A stretch of DNA of 64,000 bases. Source: Paracoccus yibinensis. Lineage in GTDB: Bacteria > Pseudomonadota > Alphaproteobacteria > Rhodobacterales > Rhodobacteraceae. The stretch lies in the NCBI RefSeq assembly GCF_030846195.1, contig NZ_JAVCWH010000004.1, positions 124,001 to 188,000 of the forward strand. The letters are read 5' to 3'. The position numbers and the translations under genes were made by a program. The notes under the pieces are model-generated. The model was not told the DNA's origin, did not search any database, and saw only the letters and a program-made list of their open reading frames with translations. This document shows positions 26,379 to 35,420 of the stretch, piece by piece; positions within the stretch are counted from its first letter, which is position 1; every line of letters starts with the position of its first letter.

Positions 26379-26750
26379 TCAGTATTTCGGCGCCTTTTCA
26401 TCCGCGCGTCGCTGTTCCGACAGGTTCAACAGCACCTCGGCCCGGCCGAATTCGCGGGCGGCATCGCGGCGGGCGGCTTCGAACCGGGGCTGCATCCGGG
26501 CAACCTCGGCCTCGGCCTGGCGCAGTTCGCGCGCGCTGCGGCCTGCCTGGGCGTTGGCGATGCGAGCCTCGGCCACGGACAGGGGGGCGCCGCTGCGATA
26601 GCTTTGGTCAAGGGCGGTGCGCATCGCGTCGGCGTGGCTTTGCGTCTGTTTCATATGCAGGCTGAAGGCCGCGAACCGCTTCAATTCGCGTTCCGCCTTG
26701 ATGCGGGCGATCCGTTCCAGTTGCGCAAGCTTGTCGCTTTCCCGAGTCAT
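26379..26750 (-). CDS. Small coiled-coil protein at the FliJ position
   Basis: A 123-residue, highly charged, Ala/Arg/Glu-rich helical protein without membrane helices. Heptad-like patterning along most of its length predicts a coiled coil. Size and character fit FliJ, the export-apparatus stalk/chaperone-escort protein, and the gene is the last of the flhA-fliR-flhB run, 7 bases after flhB. Sequence alone does not establish homology, so no symbol is given. ATG 26750 is chosen; the open frame extends upstream only inside flhB. Confidence 0.6.
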   Translation of the reverse strand: MTRESDKLAQLERIARIKAERELKRFAAFSLHMKQTQSHADAMRTALDQSYRSGAPLSVAEARIANAQAGRSARELRQAEAEVARMQPRFEAARRDAAREFGRAEVLLNLSEQRRADEKAPKY

Positions 26751-26757
26751 CCGGCCC

Positions 26758-27819
26758 TCACCACCCCGCCCTTGCCTTTTCACGCATCTTTTCGGCGAAC
26801 CGGATTGCGGCGGCGACGGCGGCGAACTGTTCGCGGCGGATTTCCTGCCCGATCTCGACAGTGGCGTGGATCGCCCGCGCGCAAGGCGGGTCCGAAAAGA
26901 TCGGCACCTTGTTGTCGCGCGCGCGTTCGCGGATTCGGGCCGCAACCTCGTCCGTGCCCTTGGCAAGGCAGACCGGCGCCCGCCCGCTGCCGCGTTTCCA
27001 TTCCAGGGCCACGGCGTAATGGGTGGGGTTCACGATCACCACATCGGCTTTGGCGACATCGGCCAGCATCTGCTTGGTGGCGATATCCACTGCACGCTGG
27101 CGGCGGGCAGCCTTGAAATGCGGATCGCCCTCGGAATCCTTGTATTCGTCCTCCATTTCCTTGCGGCTCATGCGGTTCTTGCGGCGGTGGTCGAACACCT
27201 GCCAGCCCATGTCCAGGCCCGCGAACAGGACCGAGATCGCCAGCGCCAGGGCCAGCACCCGCCCCAGCAGCACGCCCAGGTCGGCGATCCAGCGGTCCCC
27301 CGCCAGCGGACTTGCCACAAGATGGCCGAGAAGGTTCTGGAACAGGAACCAGCCCCCCAGGCCCACAAGCGTCACCTTGCCCAGCGAGATGCCGAAGTTC
27401 ACAAGACCCGACTTGCCGAATTTCTGTGCCGCCGTCTTCATCGGGTTGATGCGGTTCAAATCGAAAGCCAGCTTTGCCGGCGCGAAGACCAGGCCGCGCC
27501 CGCCAATCAGCGCCACCACGATCACCAGCGACGGCACGGCGGCCAGCCCCAGCACGGCCCATCCGGCGTATTGGCCCAAGGCCATCGCCACCGCCCCCGT
27601 CGTGCCGGGCGTCCAGCCTTCGGACCCCAGAGCGCGCATAGCCATCGTCATCCAGGCCTTGACGGCAAAGCCCGCACCCACGGCGAATGCCAGCCAAGCC
27701 CCCAGGTACATCGCCGCCACGTTCAATTCGGCGGAACGCGGAATGTCCCCTTTTTCCCGGGCACGGCGAAGCTTCTGCTCGGATGCCTCGAAGGGCTTGT
27801 CGTCGTTCTCCTCGCTCAT
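26758..27819 (-). CDS. flhB: Flagellar export switch protein FlhB
   Basis: FlhB is the substrate-specificity switch of the flagellar type III export gate. The 353 residues show a charged N-terminus (KPFEASEQKLRRAREKGDIPRSAEL, here split from its helices), four membrane helices, and the cytoplasmic domain with the self-cleaving N264-P-T-H motif in VNPTHYAVALEW, followed by VCLAKGTDEVAARIRERA and IFSDPPCARAIH. The conserved P in DPPCAR-like end is intact. It starts inside the last codons of fliR (ATGA overlap), so the two are co-translated. Confidence 0.95.
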   Translation of the reverse strand: MSEENDDKPFEASEQKLRRAREKGDIPRSAELNVAAMYLGAWLAFAVGAGFAVKAWMTMAMRALGSEGWTPGTTGAVAMALGQYAGWAVLGLAAVPSLVIVVALIGGRGLVFAPAKLAFDLNRINPMKTAAQKFGKSGLVNFGISLGKVTLVGLGGWFLFQNLLGHLVASPLAGDRWIADLGVLLGRVLALALAISVLFAGLDMGWQVFDHRRKNRMSRKEMEDEYKDSEGDPHFKAARRQRAVDIATKQMLADVAKADVVIVNPTHYAVALEWKRGSGRAPVCLAKGTDEVAARIRERARDNKVPIFSDPPCARAIHATVEIGQEIRREQFAAVAAAIRFAEKMREKARAGW

Positions 27820-28571
27820 GGCGCACCTGGCAGCATGTAACCCAGGACGGCATCGGCCCACAGCCCGATCAGAACGGGCGCCAGAAGGGCCAAGGCCGCC
27901 AAGGCCAGCATGATCGCGGCGGGCGAGCCGATGAAGATCACCGGCAGGGCGGGCATGACGCGGTTGATGACACCGGACAGCGCCTGGAACATGAAGCCGC
28001 CCAGCGTGAAGGGCGCGGCCAGAAGCATGGCGATCCAGAAGCTGCGGGCCACCAGGCGGATCGCCTCGGCGGCAAGGCCGTCCGCGTCGGGCCAACCGCC
28101 AGGGGGCCAGATCACCAGACTGTCGGCCATCAGCTGCACCAGCATCACCGGAAGGCCCATCACCATCAGCACCGCAAGCCCGGCCAGATGGACCAGGTTG
28201 CCGATCGGATGGGGCGCGGCCTCGTTCTGGCCGCCGACCAGTTGCGACAGTGATGCCGTGGCCGTGATGGCCGAGGTCGCGATGTCCAGCGACAGCGCCA
28301 GCAGCCGAAGGCCCATGCCGGCGGCCAGCCCGATCAGCGTTTCGCCCGCCGCCTGCCCCAGGGTCGCCAGCGTGCCGCCTGGGGCGGAGACGGGTGGTAT
28401 CAGCCCAGCCAGCATGGGTGTGACGGCCATGGCGGCTGCGGCGCGGACGCGGACCGGGATCGCCCGTTCTCCCAGGCCGGGCAGGACCAGGACCAGCGCC
28501 TGCACGCGCAGATAGACCAGCACCCAGGTCCAACTGAATCCCGGCAGCATCTGGGAAAGCTGATCCCACAT
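27816..28571 (-). CDS. fliR: Flagellar export gate protein FliR
   Basis: FliR forms the export gate core with FliP and FliQ. The 251-residue protein has about six membrane helices, an N-terminus WVLVYLRVQALVLVLPGLGERAIPVRVR and a helix pair with GETLIGLAAGMGLRLL, both typical. It overlaps flhB at its 3' end and flhA at its 5' end by a few bases. FliQ, which usually lies between FliP and FliR, is not found beside either gene in this window. Confidence 0.9.
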   Translation of the reverse strand: MWDQLSQMLPGFSWTWVLVYLRVQALVLVLPGLGERAIPVRVRAAAAMAVTPMLAGLIPPVSAPGGTLATLGQAAGETLIGLAAGMGLRLLALSLDIATSAITATASLSQLVGGQNEAAPHPIGNLVHLAGLAVLMVMGLPVMLVQLMADSLVIWPPGGWPDADGLAAEAIRLVARSFWIAMLLAAPFTLGGFMFQALSGVINRVMPALPVIFIGSPAAIMLALAALALLAPVLIGLWADAVLGYMLPGAP

Positions 28572-30655
28572 CACCCGACCTCGATGGTGCCGACAAGGCG
28601 CAGTTCGGCGCCGGGGTCGATTTCCTCCAGCCCCAGGACCGGCATGGCGATGCCGTTCGATCCCAGAACCGCGCGCAGCATCCGGCGGCGATGATCGGGG
28701 GCGACCAGCACCGTCTGCAAGGCCGGTTCGACAGCCGCCATGGCACGGCGCGCGGCCTCCAGCAGCTTGCGCGACAAGGCGGGCGTGATCGCCCCGCCGC
28801 CCGCACGGCCGGTCTCGGCATCGGCACGCACGAACTCGGCCTCCCATGCCGGGTGCAGTTGCAGGGCCGAGACGGCGCCCGCCGGATCGCTGTATTGCTG
28901 GGTGATCTGGCCGCGCAGCCGCTTGCGGACCAGTTCATAGACCGTCTCGATCGAATCGATGGCCCGGAATTCGGCCATAGCATCCACGATCAGCGGCAGG
29001 TTCCTGATCGAGACCTTTTCGTCCAGAAGCGCGCGCAACACCGCCAGAAGCGTCTCGGGCGAGACCTTGTCGGGGATCATGCCGTCGAAATAGCGGCGGT
29101 TGCGCTCGGCCCGCGCGCTGTCGGACAGCGTCTTCAACTCCTCGATCTGGCGCTGCATGGCGCCCAGGGTTAGCAGCGCCGACAGGTTGGCCTTCACGAC
29201 CTCCATCAGATGCGTGGACAGAACCTCCATGGGGGTGACGACGGTGGCACCCTGCGTCGCCGCCTCGTCCTGGAAGTTCCGGTCGATCCAGCGCGCGGGG
29301 CTGAGATAGACGGGCTCGCGCACCGGGTCGCCCGAGAGGCCTTGCAGCACATGATCGGGTCCAAGCGCAAGGACCGCGCCCGGACGCAGGCTGCCGCGCC
29401 CGCGCACGACGCCGTGGATACGGATCTGATAGTCGCCCGGATGAAGGTCGTCGGTGTCGGTGATGCGCACATCGGGAAGGATCAGCCCATAGGCGCGGGC
29501 GATATGGATCCGCAGGTTGGTGATCCGGCTGCCAAGGCCGCGCGCCTGGTCCAGCGAGATCAGCACCAGGTCGCTGCCGATCTCGACGCTGATCTCGTCG
29601 GTGTCCAGAACGTCGCCGATCCGGGCGGCGGGGCGGGGCGCCGCGGCATCGGCCTTGGGTTCCGGCAGGGGAGGGGGGATCAAGCCCTGTCGGTAAAGCT
29701 TCCAGGCGCCGAAGGCCAGGGCGCCCGCAATGGCCAGGAACAGCAGGCGCGGCATTCCCGGAACGAAGGACATCAGCAGCATCGCGGCCGCGACCACGGC
29801 GGCGGGCTGCCAGCCGCGGATCAACTGGTGCGACAGCATCCTCGCGGTCGTGTCGGTGGCTCCGCCGCGCGACAACAGCAGGGCCGCCGCCATCGAGGTA
29901 ATGACGGCGGGGATCTGGCTGACCAGCCCGTCGCCGATGGTCAGGTGGGAATAGGTGGCCATCGCCTCGCCCACGGGCATTCCATGCGCCACGATGCCGA
30001 TGCCCAGCCCTACCAGCAGGTTGACCAGGGTGATGACGATGCCCGCCACCGCGTCGCCCTTGACGAACTTGGACGCCCCATCCAGCGAGCCGAAGAAGTT
30101 GATCTCCTGCTGGTCGCGCGCCCGGCGGGTCTTGGCCTCTTGGTGGTCGATGGCGCCGGCGTTGAGATCCGCGTCGATGGCAAGCTGCTTGCCGGGCAGC
30201 GAATCCAGCGCGAAGCGGGCCGCGACTTCGGCCATGCGGCCAGAACCCTTGGTGATGACGATGAAGTTCACGATCGATATGACGGCAAAGACCGTCACGC
30301 CGACCATCAGCGATCCACCCGCGACGAAGCTGGCAAAGCCGTTGATGATATGGCCCGCCGCATCCGTCCCGGTATGGCCTTGGGTCAGGATCAGCCGGGT
30401 GGACGACACGTTCAGCGACAGCCGGATCACCAGCGTCACAAGCAGCAGCATCGGGAAGGCCTGGAAGTCGGTGGGCCGGTCCACCAGCGAGGCCATGACA
30501 AGGATCAGCGTCGCCGCCGCGATGGACAGCGCGATGCCGAAGTCCAGGACCGAGGACGGCAGCGGAATGACCATCGACAGGACGATCACCACCAGCCCGC
30601 CCGTGACAAGGACCGACGTGTCGATGGACTTCAGACGGCTGCTTGCGCTGCTCAT
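28571..30655 (-). CDS. flhA: Flagellar export gate protein FlhA
   Basis: FlhA is the large proton-driven export channel and docking platform. The 694-residue protein has eight membrane helices in its first ~320 residues, including the FHIPEP-like region [40 protein letters not shown] (split in two), the loop with DAEAKTRR-like [19 protein letters not shown] and [20 protein letters not shown]. The C-terminal cytoplasmic domain binds export substrates and chaperones. It overlaps the small gene upstream by ATGA and fliR by one base. Confidence 0.95.
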   Translation of the reverse strand: [694 protein letters not shown]

Positions 30656-30930
30656 GGGGCGGCTTCCTGGCCAGGGGCGGGATCCAGGATGTCGGACAGC
30701 GCCCAGGCATCACTGGTCAGCAGGCCGGACCGCCGCAGGAACACCAGGGCCTGCAGCCGCGCCTCGGGCGGCATCCGCATCAGCCGCGCGCGATAATCGG
30801 GGGGCAGGGCCTCGCCTTCCAGAAGCCAGCCCGTCGCGTCGTCTGCCAGGGCCGCAGCATCGGGCAGCAGGGCCGCTTCCGTTGGGGCACTGCCCGACAG
30901 GGCGATTGCCATTACCATCGCCCCGATCAT
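30652..30930 (-). CDS. Small exported protein of unknown function in the flagellar run
   Basis: A 92-residue protein with a hydrophobic N-terminal segment that looks like a signal peptide (MIGAMVMAIALSGSAPTEA) followed by an Ala/Leu/Arg-rich helical domain. It overlaps motA at its start (TGATG) and flhA at its end (ATGA), so it is translated as part of the flagellar operon. I do not recognise the family. A role in motility is inferred only from position; a periplasmic stator or gate accessory is possible. Confidence 0.6.
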   Translation of the reverse strand: MIGAMVMAIALSGSAPTEAALLPDAAALADDATGWLLEGEALPPDYRARLMRMPPEARLQALVFLRRSGLLTSDAWALSDILDPAPGQEAAP

Positions 30931-31796
30931 CACGCAGCCTTCTTGAGATCGCGCAGCGCGGCCTCAAGCGTGTTGAAGCTGGGCCGGACATGATCGGGCA
31001 CGGTCTGGCGGCCGACCTCGACGCACAGGTTGGTGGCGTGCTGGTGCAGGCCCGCGATCAGCACCGACTTGATGACATCGAAAAACGCCAGGTCCTGCTT
31101 GATGACGCCGCCCAGCCGGCCCGCCAGGGGGGCCACGAAGCCATAGGCCAGGAACACGCCCAGGAAGGTGCCGACCAGGGCGCCGCCGATCATGCCCCCC
31201 AGAACGGCGGGGGGCTGGTCGATCGCGCTCATGGTCTTGATGACGCCCAGGACGGCCGCCACGATGCCAAGCGCGGGCAGGGCATCCGCCATGCTTTGCA
31301 GCGCGTGGGGGACATGCATCGCATCCTCGCGCAGGCCGGCCAGGCGGCGCGACAGCATGTCCTCGACCTGGTAGGGATCGTCATAGTTCAGGCTGGCCGA
31401 CCGCAGCGTGTCCGCGATCAGCGAGACGACCTCGTGATCGGCCAGAAGCCGGGGATAGGCGGTAAAGATGGACGATTCCGTCGGGTTTTCGATATGCTGT
31501 TCCAGGGCAACGGGGTTTTCGCGCGCGATCTTCAGAAGCTGGAACATCAGGCACAGCACGTCCTGGTGGTCGGATTCCTTCCATTTCGGCCCCTTGAAGG
31601 CCTGGATGATCCCCTTCGGAGTATGTTTCAGCGTGTGGCTGTCATTGGTCAGCAGATAGGATCCGATGGCCGCCCCCCCGATCATCATCATCTCGAAGGG
31701 CAGGGAATGCGTGATCACGCCCATCTTTCCGCCGGCCAGGATATAGCCGCCAAAGACCATGGCGAAGGTGACGACGATGCCGACGATGCCGAACAT
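30930..31796 (-). CDS. motA: Flagellar motor stator protein MotA
   Basis: MotA is the proton-channel stator subunit that drives flagellar rotation. The 288-residue protein has four membrane helices (two near the N-terminus, two around residues 170-220). It has the key proline in DALPALGIVAAVLGVIKTM and the cytoplasmic loop with GPKWKESDHQDVLCLMFQLL. GGAGAG lies upstream of ATG 31796. Its usual partner motB is not in this window. Confidence 0.95.
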   Translation of the reverse strand: MFGIVGIVVTFAMVFGGYILAGGKMGVITHSLPFEMMMIGGAAIGSYLLTNDSHTLKHTPKGIIQAFKGPKWKESDHQDVLCLMFQLLKIARENPVALEQHIENPTESSIFTAYPRLLADHEVVSLIADTLRSASLNYDDPYQVEDMLSRRLAGLREDAMHVPHALQSMADALPALGIVAAVLGVIKTMSAIDQPPAVLGGMIGGALVGTFLGVFLAYGFVAPLAGRLGGVIKQDLAFFDVIKSVLIAGLHQHATNLCVEVGRQTVPDHVRPSFNTLEAALRDLKKAA

Positions 31797-31808
31797 GGGC
31801 TTTCTCTC

Positions 31809-32351
31809 CTAGTCGTTCTGGACGCTGCGCGCGCCCATCTGGGCGGTCAGCAGCGCGGCCTGGCGCGGCTCGACCGAGGCGATGATGCGGGCGCCGGTCT
31901 CGGGCTGGACGCGCATCAGGATCTCGGCGGCGAAATCGGGGGGCAGGTTGGTCAGGACCGCCGCGGCTTCGGCGGGCTTCATCTGGTCATAGACGGCGAC
32001 AAGGCGGTCAATATCTTCGCGCACGGCCTGAGACGCCGTGTCGCGGCGCGACTGGATGCCTGACTTCTGCTGGCGAAGCTCGGTGGCGCGGGCCTTCAGC
32101 GCGGCCTCGGCAGTGGCGATCTCGGCCTTGCGGGTGTCCAGCGCCTCCATGTAGCGCTCGATCCGCAGGGCGCGGTCGCGCAGTTCGGTGGCCAAGGCCA
32201 CGGCTTCCGGGACGTCGGTGCAGCCTTGCAGCAAATCCCCCGAACTGGCCGAGGCCGCGAAGAACCGCGACAGATCCCCCGCCTGCCAGATGGCCGCGCC
32301 CGCAGGCACCGCAAAGGCCAGTGTCAGCATCATCAGGGCCGATCTACGCAT
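31809..32351 (-). CDS. MotE-like flagellar protein with MgtE_N-type domain
   Basis: A 180-residue exported protein: signal-like hydrophobic N-terminus (MRRSALMMLTLAFAVPAGA), a coiled-coil middle (about residues 60-110, rich in E, K, R), and a C-terminal domain IDRLVAVYDQMKPAEAAAVL followed by LPPDFAAEILMRVQPETGAR. This is the magnesium-transporter N-domain-like repeat found in rhizobial MotE, a periplasmic protein that helps place MotC. It ends 12 bases before motA and its start overlaps the preceding gene by 8 bases. Function in motility is inferred from similarity and context. Confidence 0.78.
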   Translation of the reverse strand: MRRSALMMLTLAFAVPAGAAIWQAGDLSRFFAASASSGDLLQGCTDVPEAVALATELRDRALRIERYMEALDTRKAEIATAEAALKARATELRQQKSGIQSRRDTASQAVREDIDRLVAVYDQMKPAEAAAVLTNLPPDFAAEILMRVQPETGARIIASVEPRQAALLTAQMGARSVQND

Positions 32352-32709
32352 CGGCGGCCACCACGCGCTTGCGCAGCCGGCGCATCGGGATGACCGGGGC
32401 CGCTGCTGCCACGGGCGACTGCGCCTGGGCCTGCGTGATCTTCTGGCGCAAATCCCACAGGGCGCGTTCCTTGCGGGCCGAGGCGATCTCTCGCGACAGG
32501 GCCTCGGCGGCGGCCGCCGCCTCGGTCTTGGCGTCGCGGACGGCACTGTCCAGCCGGTCGACCTCGGCCGCCATGACGGCGATCGCGCCGCCCAGGCCGG
32601 TTTCCAGGTCGTTGAGCCGCCGCAGCCTGCGCGACAGGATCATGCAGAAGGCGCCAAGCCCCAGCGATGCCGCCAGAAGCGCGGCTTGAAAGGCATGTTC
32701 CAGTATCAT
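32344..32709 (-). CDS. Membrane-anchored coiled-coil protein of unknown function
   Basis: A 121-residue protein: one N-terminal membrane helix (about residues 7-26), then a long charged helical stretch (residues 27-95, repeated E/R/A heptads) and a short proline- and arginine-rich tail. It overlaps fliL upstream by four bases and motE downstream by eight, so it belongs to the flagellar run. I recognise no family; a stator- or FliL-associated membrane protein is one possibility. Confidence 0.6.
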   Translation of the reverse strand: MILEHAFQAALLAASLGLGAFCMILSRRLRRLNDLETGLGGAIAVMAAEVDRLDSAVRDAKTEAAAAAEALSREIASARKERALWDLRQKITQAQAQSPVAAAAPVIPMRRLRKRVVAADA

Positions 32710-33170
32710 TTGAAGCGAAACTCCGTAATCAGCAGGTCCTTGATCGCCTCGGTTCCGAGGACATAGCGGGATCGGGTCAGCAGCTCGGCGCGGATGATCT
32801 CCAGCACGCCGCGCTTGTCATAGGCGGCGGGGTCGATCCCCGAGAGAAAGCTCGTGAAGGCGTCCAACACGCGCGGCATCAGATGCGCCACCTGGGCCTG
32901 ATGGGCGCTGTCGGTCTCGATGCTGGCCGAGAGGACCAGGCTCTGACCCGACCCGCCGGGAATTTTCAGGTCGATGGTGGGGACAGGCACGAAGACCACC
33001 GCAGGCAGGGCAGGCGCTTCCTCTTTCGGGGCAAGGATCGCTGCGGGCGACCACAACCCCAGATAGGTCGAGGCGAAGCCGCCACCCGCCAGAACCGCAG
33101 CCGCCAGGATCGGGATCAGCTTCTTCTTGCCGGACGGCTTGGCAGCGGGGTCGATGGTCGCATCGGTCAT
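32706..33170 (-). CDS. fliL: Flagellar basal body-associated protein FliL
   Basis: FliL surrounds the stator and promotes torque. The 154-residue protein has an acidic/basic cytoplasmic start, one membrane helix (about residues 17-39, IPILAAAVLAGGGFASTYLGLW) and a periplasmic domain with LVLSASIETDS, HLMPRVLDAFTSFLSGIDP and LITEFRFK at the very end, the standard FliL closure. ATG 33170 follows GGAGAA; a longer frame lies upstream. It is the first gene of the minus-strand run and is divergent from fliF. Confidence 0.88.
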   Translation of the reverse strand: MTDATIDPAAKPSGKKKLIPILAAAVLAGGGFASTYLGLWSPAAILAPKEEAPALPAVVFVPVPTIDLKIPGGSGQSLVLSASIETDSAHQAQVAHLMPRVLDAFTSFLSGIDPAAYDKRGVLEIIRAELLTRSRYVLGTEAIKDLLITEFRFK

Positions 33171-33288
33171 GGTGATTCTCCGTCGTGACAAGACGGAATT
33201 AGCACCCCGCGACTAACCAAATCTTAACGACGCCCATGCGATCACCATCAGGACAAGGGAACCTGACGCTGATTCGAAAGGGCCGGTT
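33171..33288. promoter_or_regulatory. Divergent flagellar promoter region with candidate CtrA site
   Basis: This 118-base gap drives both flagellar runs. At 33213-33227 it holds CTAA, seven bases, TTAA, one base off the CtrA consensus TTAA-N7-TTAA. CtrA controls flagella in many alphaproteobacteria, including the Fla2 system of Rhodobacter. No sigma-54 or sigma-28 element was seen. Confidence 0.5.
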
Positions 33289-34857
33289 TTGCAAAAATTG
33301 CAGGACTATTGGACAGAGCGAAGCTCTCAACAGAAAGCCATCCTGGTGGCGGCGTTTCTGGCGACATTCATGGCCATCGCGGGCTTTGCCTGGGTGGCCA
33401 ACCGCCCCTCGATGAGCCTGCTTTACGGCGGTCTCGATTCGGCCCAGGCGGGCGAGGTGGTGGCCGGGATCGAACGGGCCGGCGTGGCCTACGAGGTGCG
33501 CGGCGATTCGATCTGGGTCGATGCCGCCAGCCGCGACAAGCTGCGGATGGATCTGGCGGCGCAAGGCCTGCCCGCCGCCGGCGGCGCGGGTTACGAGCTG
33601 CTGGACGGAATGTCGGGCTTCGGCACAACCTCGCAGATGTTCGACGCCGCCTACTGGCGCGCGAAGGAAGGAGAGCTTGCCCGCACCATCCTGGCCCTGC
33701 CCAACGTCAAGACCGCGCGTGTCCACCTGGCGATCGAAACCGGACGGGGTTATCGCCGCGACAGCCAGGGCAGCGCCTCGGTGACCATCGCCACCAATGG
33801 CCAGGCCATCAGCCGAGAGCAGGCGGCCGCGCTGAAATACCTGATCTCCTCGGGCGTGCCGGGAATGGACCCTGAATCGGTGACGGTCATCGACACCCGC
33901 AACGGCATCGTCGCCGCCGGCGAGGACGAGGCGGGCGCCGACCGCGCGGCCGAGATGAAGCGCAATGTGGAACGTATCCTGGAACCCCATGTCGGCATCG
34001 GCAATGCCATCGTGGAACTGAACCTGGACGTCGTCACCGAGACCGAGATGCTGACCGAACAGCGTTTCGACCCCGACAGCCGCGCCCTGATTTCCCAGGT
34101 GACCGAGGAAACCACCGACCAGAGCAACTCGACCGGCACGGGCGCCGTGACCGCCGCCTCGAACCTGCCGGACGGCGACCAGGCCCAAGGCGACAGGTCC
34201 GAGGCCAACCGCCAGGAAACCCGCCAGCAGGCCAATTACGAGGTGACGCGAACCACCCGCGAGGTGTCCCGCCAGCCCGGATCGACTCGGCGCCTGACGG
34301 TGGCGGTGCTGGTCAACGGCGTGGCCGAGGAAAACGCCCAGGGGGAATCCCAGATGGTGCCTCGTCCGCAGGCCGAACTGGATGTGCTGCGCGAGCTTGT
34401 AGCCTCGGCCGTGGGTTACGACGAGGCGCGGGGCGACCAGATCACCGTCAAGTCGCTGCCCTTCACCGGTTTGGGCGAAGGCGGAACGGCCGCTGCGCCG
34501 GGCTGGATGGACCGGCTGGAGCTGAATGGCCTGGCACGGATCGGGCTGATCGGTCTCTTTGCGCTGGCTCTGGTGTTCCTGGTGCTGCGCCCGGTCCTGA
34601 AGGGGCGGGCCGCCCGGCCCGCGCTGGATGACAGCCGCCCGCCCGCGGAAGCCCCGGCCCTGACGGGGACGATCCTGCCTGCCGCAGAAGTCATCGCAGA
34701 ACCTGTCGCCCCGATCGTGTCCCCCCGCGCGCCTGAACAGCTTGCGCTGCCCCCCGGCGATCCGGTGGCCCGGCTGCGCAATATGATGAAGGAACGCCAT
34801 GACGAAAGCGTCAAGATCCTGACCGGCTGGATCGACAACAAGGAGAACGCCCATTGA
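33289..34857 (+). CDS. fliF: Flagellar MS-ring protein FliF
   Basis: FliF builds the MS ring in the inner membrane on which the flagellum is assembled. The 522-residue protein has an N-terminal membrane helix (about residues 18-37), the ring-building region (SLLYGGLDSAQAGEVV, QGLPAAGGAGYELLD, EGELARTILALPNVKTARVH, VTVIDTRNG), a variable loop, a second helix (about residues 415-435) and a C-terminal FliG-binding tail (PGDPVARLRNMMKERHDES). It starts with TTG at 33289, with GAAAGGG 6 bases upstream; no better ATG exists. FliG itself is not in the window. Confidence 0.94.
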   Translation: MQKLQDYWTERSSQQKAILVAAFLATFMAIAGFAWVANRPSMSLLYGGLDSAQAGEVVAGIERAGVAYEVRGDSIWVDAASRDKLRMDLAAQGLPAAGGAGYELLDGMSGFGTTSQMFDAAYWRAKEGELARTILALPNVKTARVHLAIETGRGYRRDSQGSASVTIATNGQAISREQAAALKYLISSGVPGMDPESVTVIDTRNGIVAAGEDEAGADRAAEMKRNVERILEPHVGIGNAIVELNLDVVTETEMLTEQRFDPDSRALISQVTEETTDQSNSTGTGAVTAASNLPDGDQAQGDRSEANRQETRQQANYEVTRTTREVSRQPGSTRRLTVAVLVNGVAEENAQGESQMVPRPQAELDVLRELVASAVGYDEARGDQITVKSLPFTGLGEGGTAAAPGWMDRLELNGLARIGLIGLFALALVFLVLRPVLKGRAARPALDDSRPPAEAPALTGTILPAAEVIAEPVAPIVSPRAPEQLALPPGDPVARLRNMMKERHDESVKILTGWIDNKENAH

Positions 34858-35420
34858 GCCTCGCTGTCTTCAAACTCGAATCCTTCGGTGCGGCGGCCCA
34901 AGGGGCCCTGACCTTCGGCCGCGACGCCGTGGATCAGGCCTTTGCCGATGGGCTGGCCGAAGGCATGGCCCGCCAGCAGGACGAACAGGTCCGCACCTTG
35001 AACGCCGGGCTGGAGCGGCTGGCCCGCGCCCTGGCCGATGACGCCGCGCGCCGGGCCGACCTGCGCCGCGAGGCAGTCGAGGCGCTGGCGCCGATCCTGG
35101 CGCAGATCCTGGACTGCCTGGCCCCTGCGGGCGAATCACGCCGCCTGGAAGCCGCCTTGACCGAGGAGTTGCTGCGCCTGTCCCGGTCTGCCCCGCCACT
35201 GCGTGCCTCCATCACATGCGGACCGTCGCTGCGCGCGATGGTTGATCGTTGCCTTGCCGAATGCGGGCTTGAGGGGATCGAGGTCGCGGCTGACGAGGCG
35301 GAACGGATTTCGCTGTCGCTGCAGGGGGGCCGGATCGAACTGGATCTGGCTTGCGTGACGCAGGAGATCCGCAAGCTGATTGCCGAAATCAACGGGGACG
35401 AGACATCATGGACGCATTGA
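34854..35420 (+). CDS. fliH: Flagellar assembly protein, FliH position
   Basis: FliH regulates the export ATPase FliI. The 188-residue protein is helical and charged in its first half (residues 10-105, with a repeated EGMARQQDEQV-type amphipathic pattern) and ends in a compact domain with SLRAMVDRCLAECGLEGIEV. Sequence conservation in this family is low; the call rests on size, coil content and position between fliF and fliN. It starts with TTG 34854, overlapping the fliF stop and following AAGGAG by 8 bases. FliI is absent from this window. Confidence 0.7.
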   Translation: MSLAVFKLESFGAAAQGALTFGRDAVDQAFADGLAEGMARQQDEQVRTLNAGLERLARALADDAARRADLRREAVEALAPILAQILDCLAPAGESRRLEAALTEELLRLSRSAPPLRASITCGPSLRAMVDRCLAECGLEGIEVAADEAERISLSLQGGRIELDLACVTQEIRKLIAEINGDETSWTH

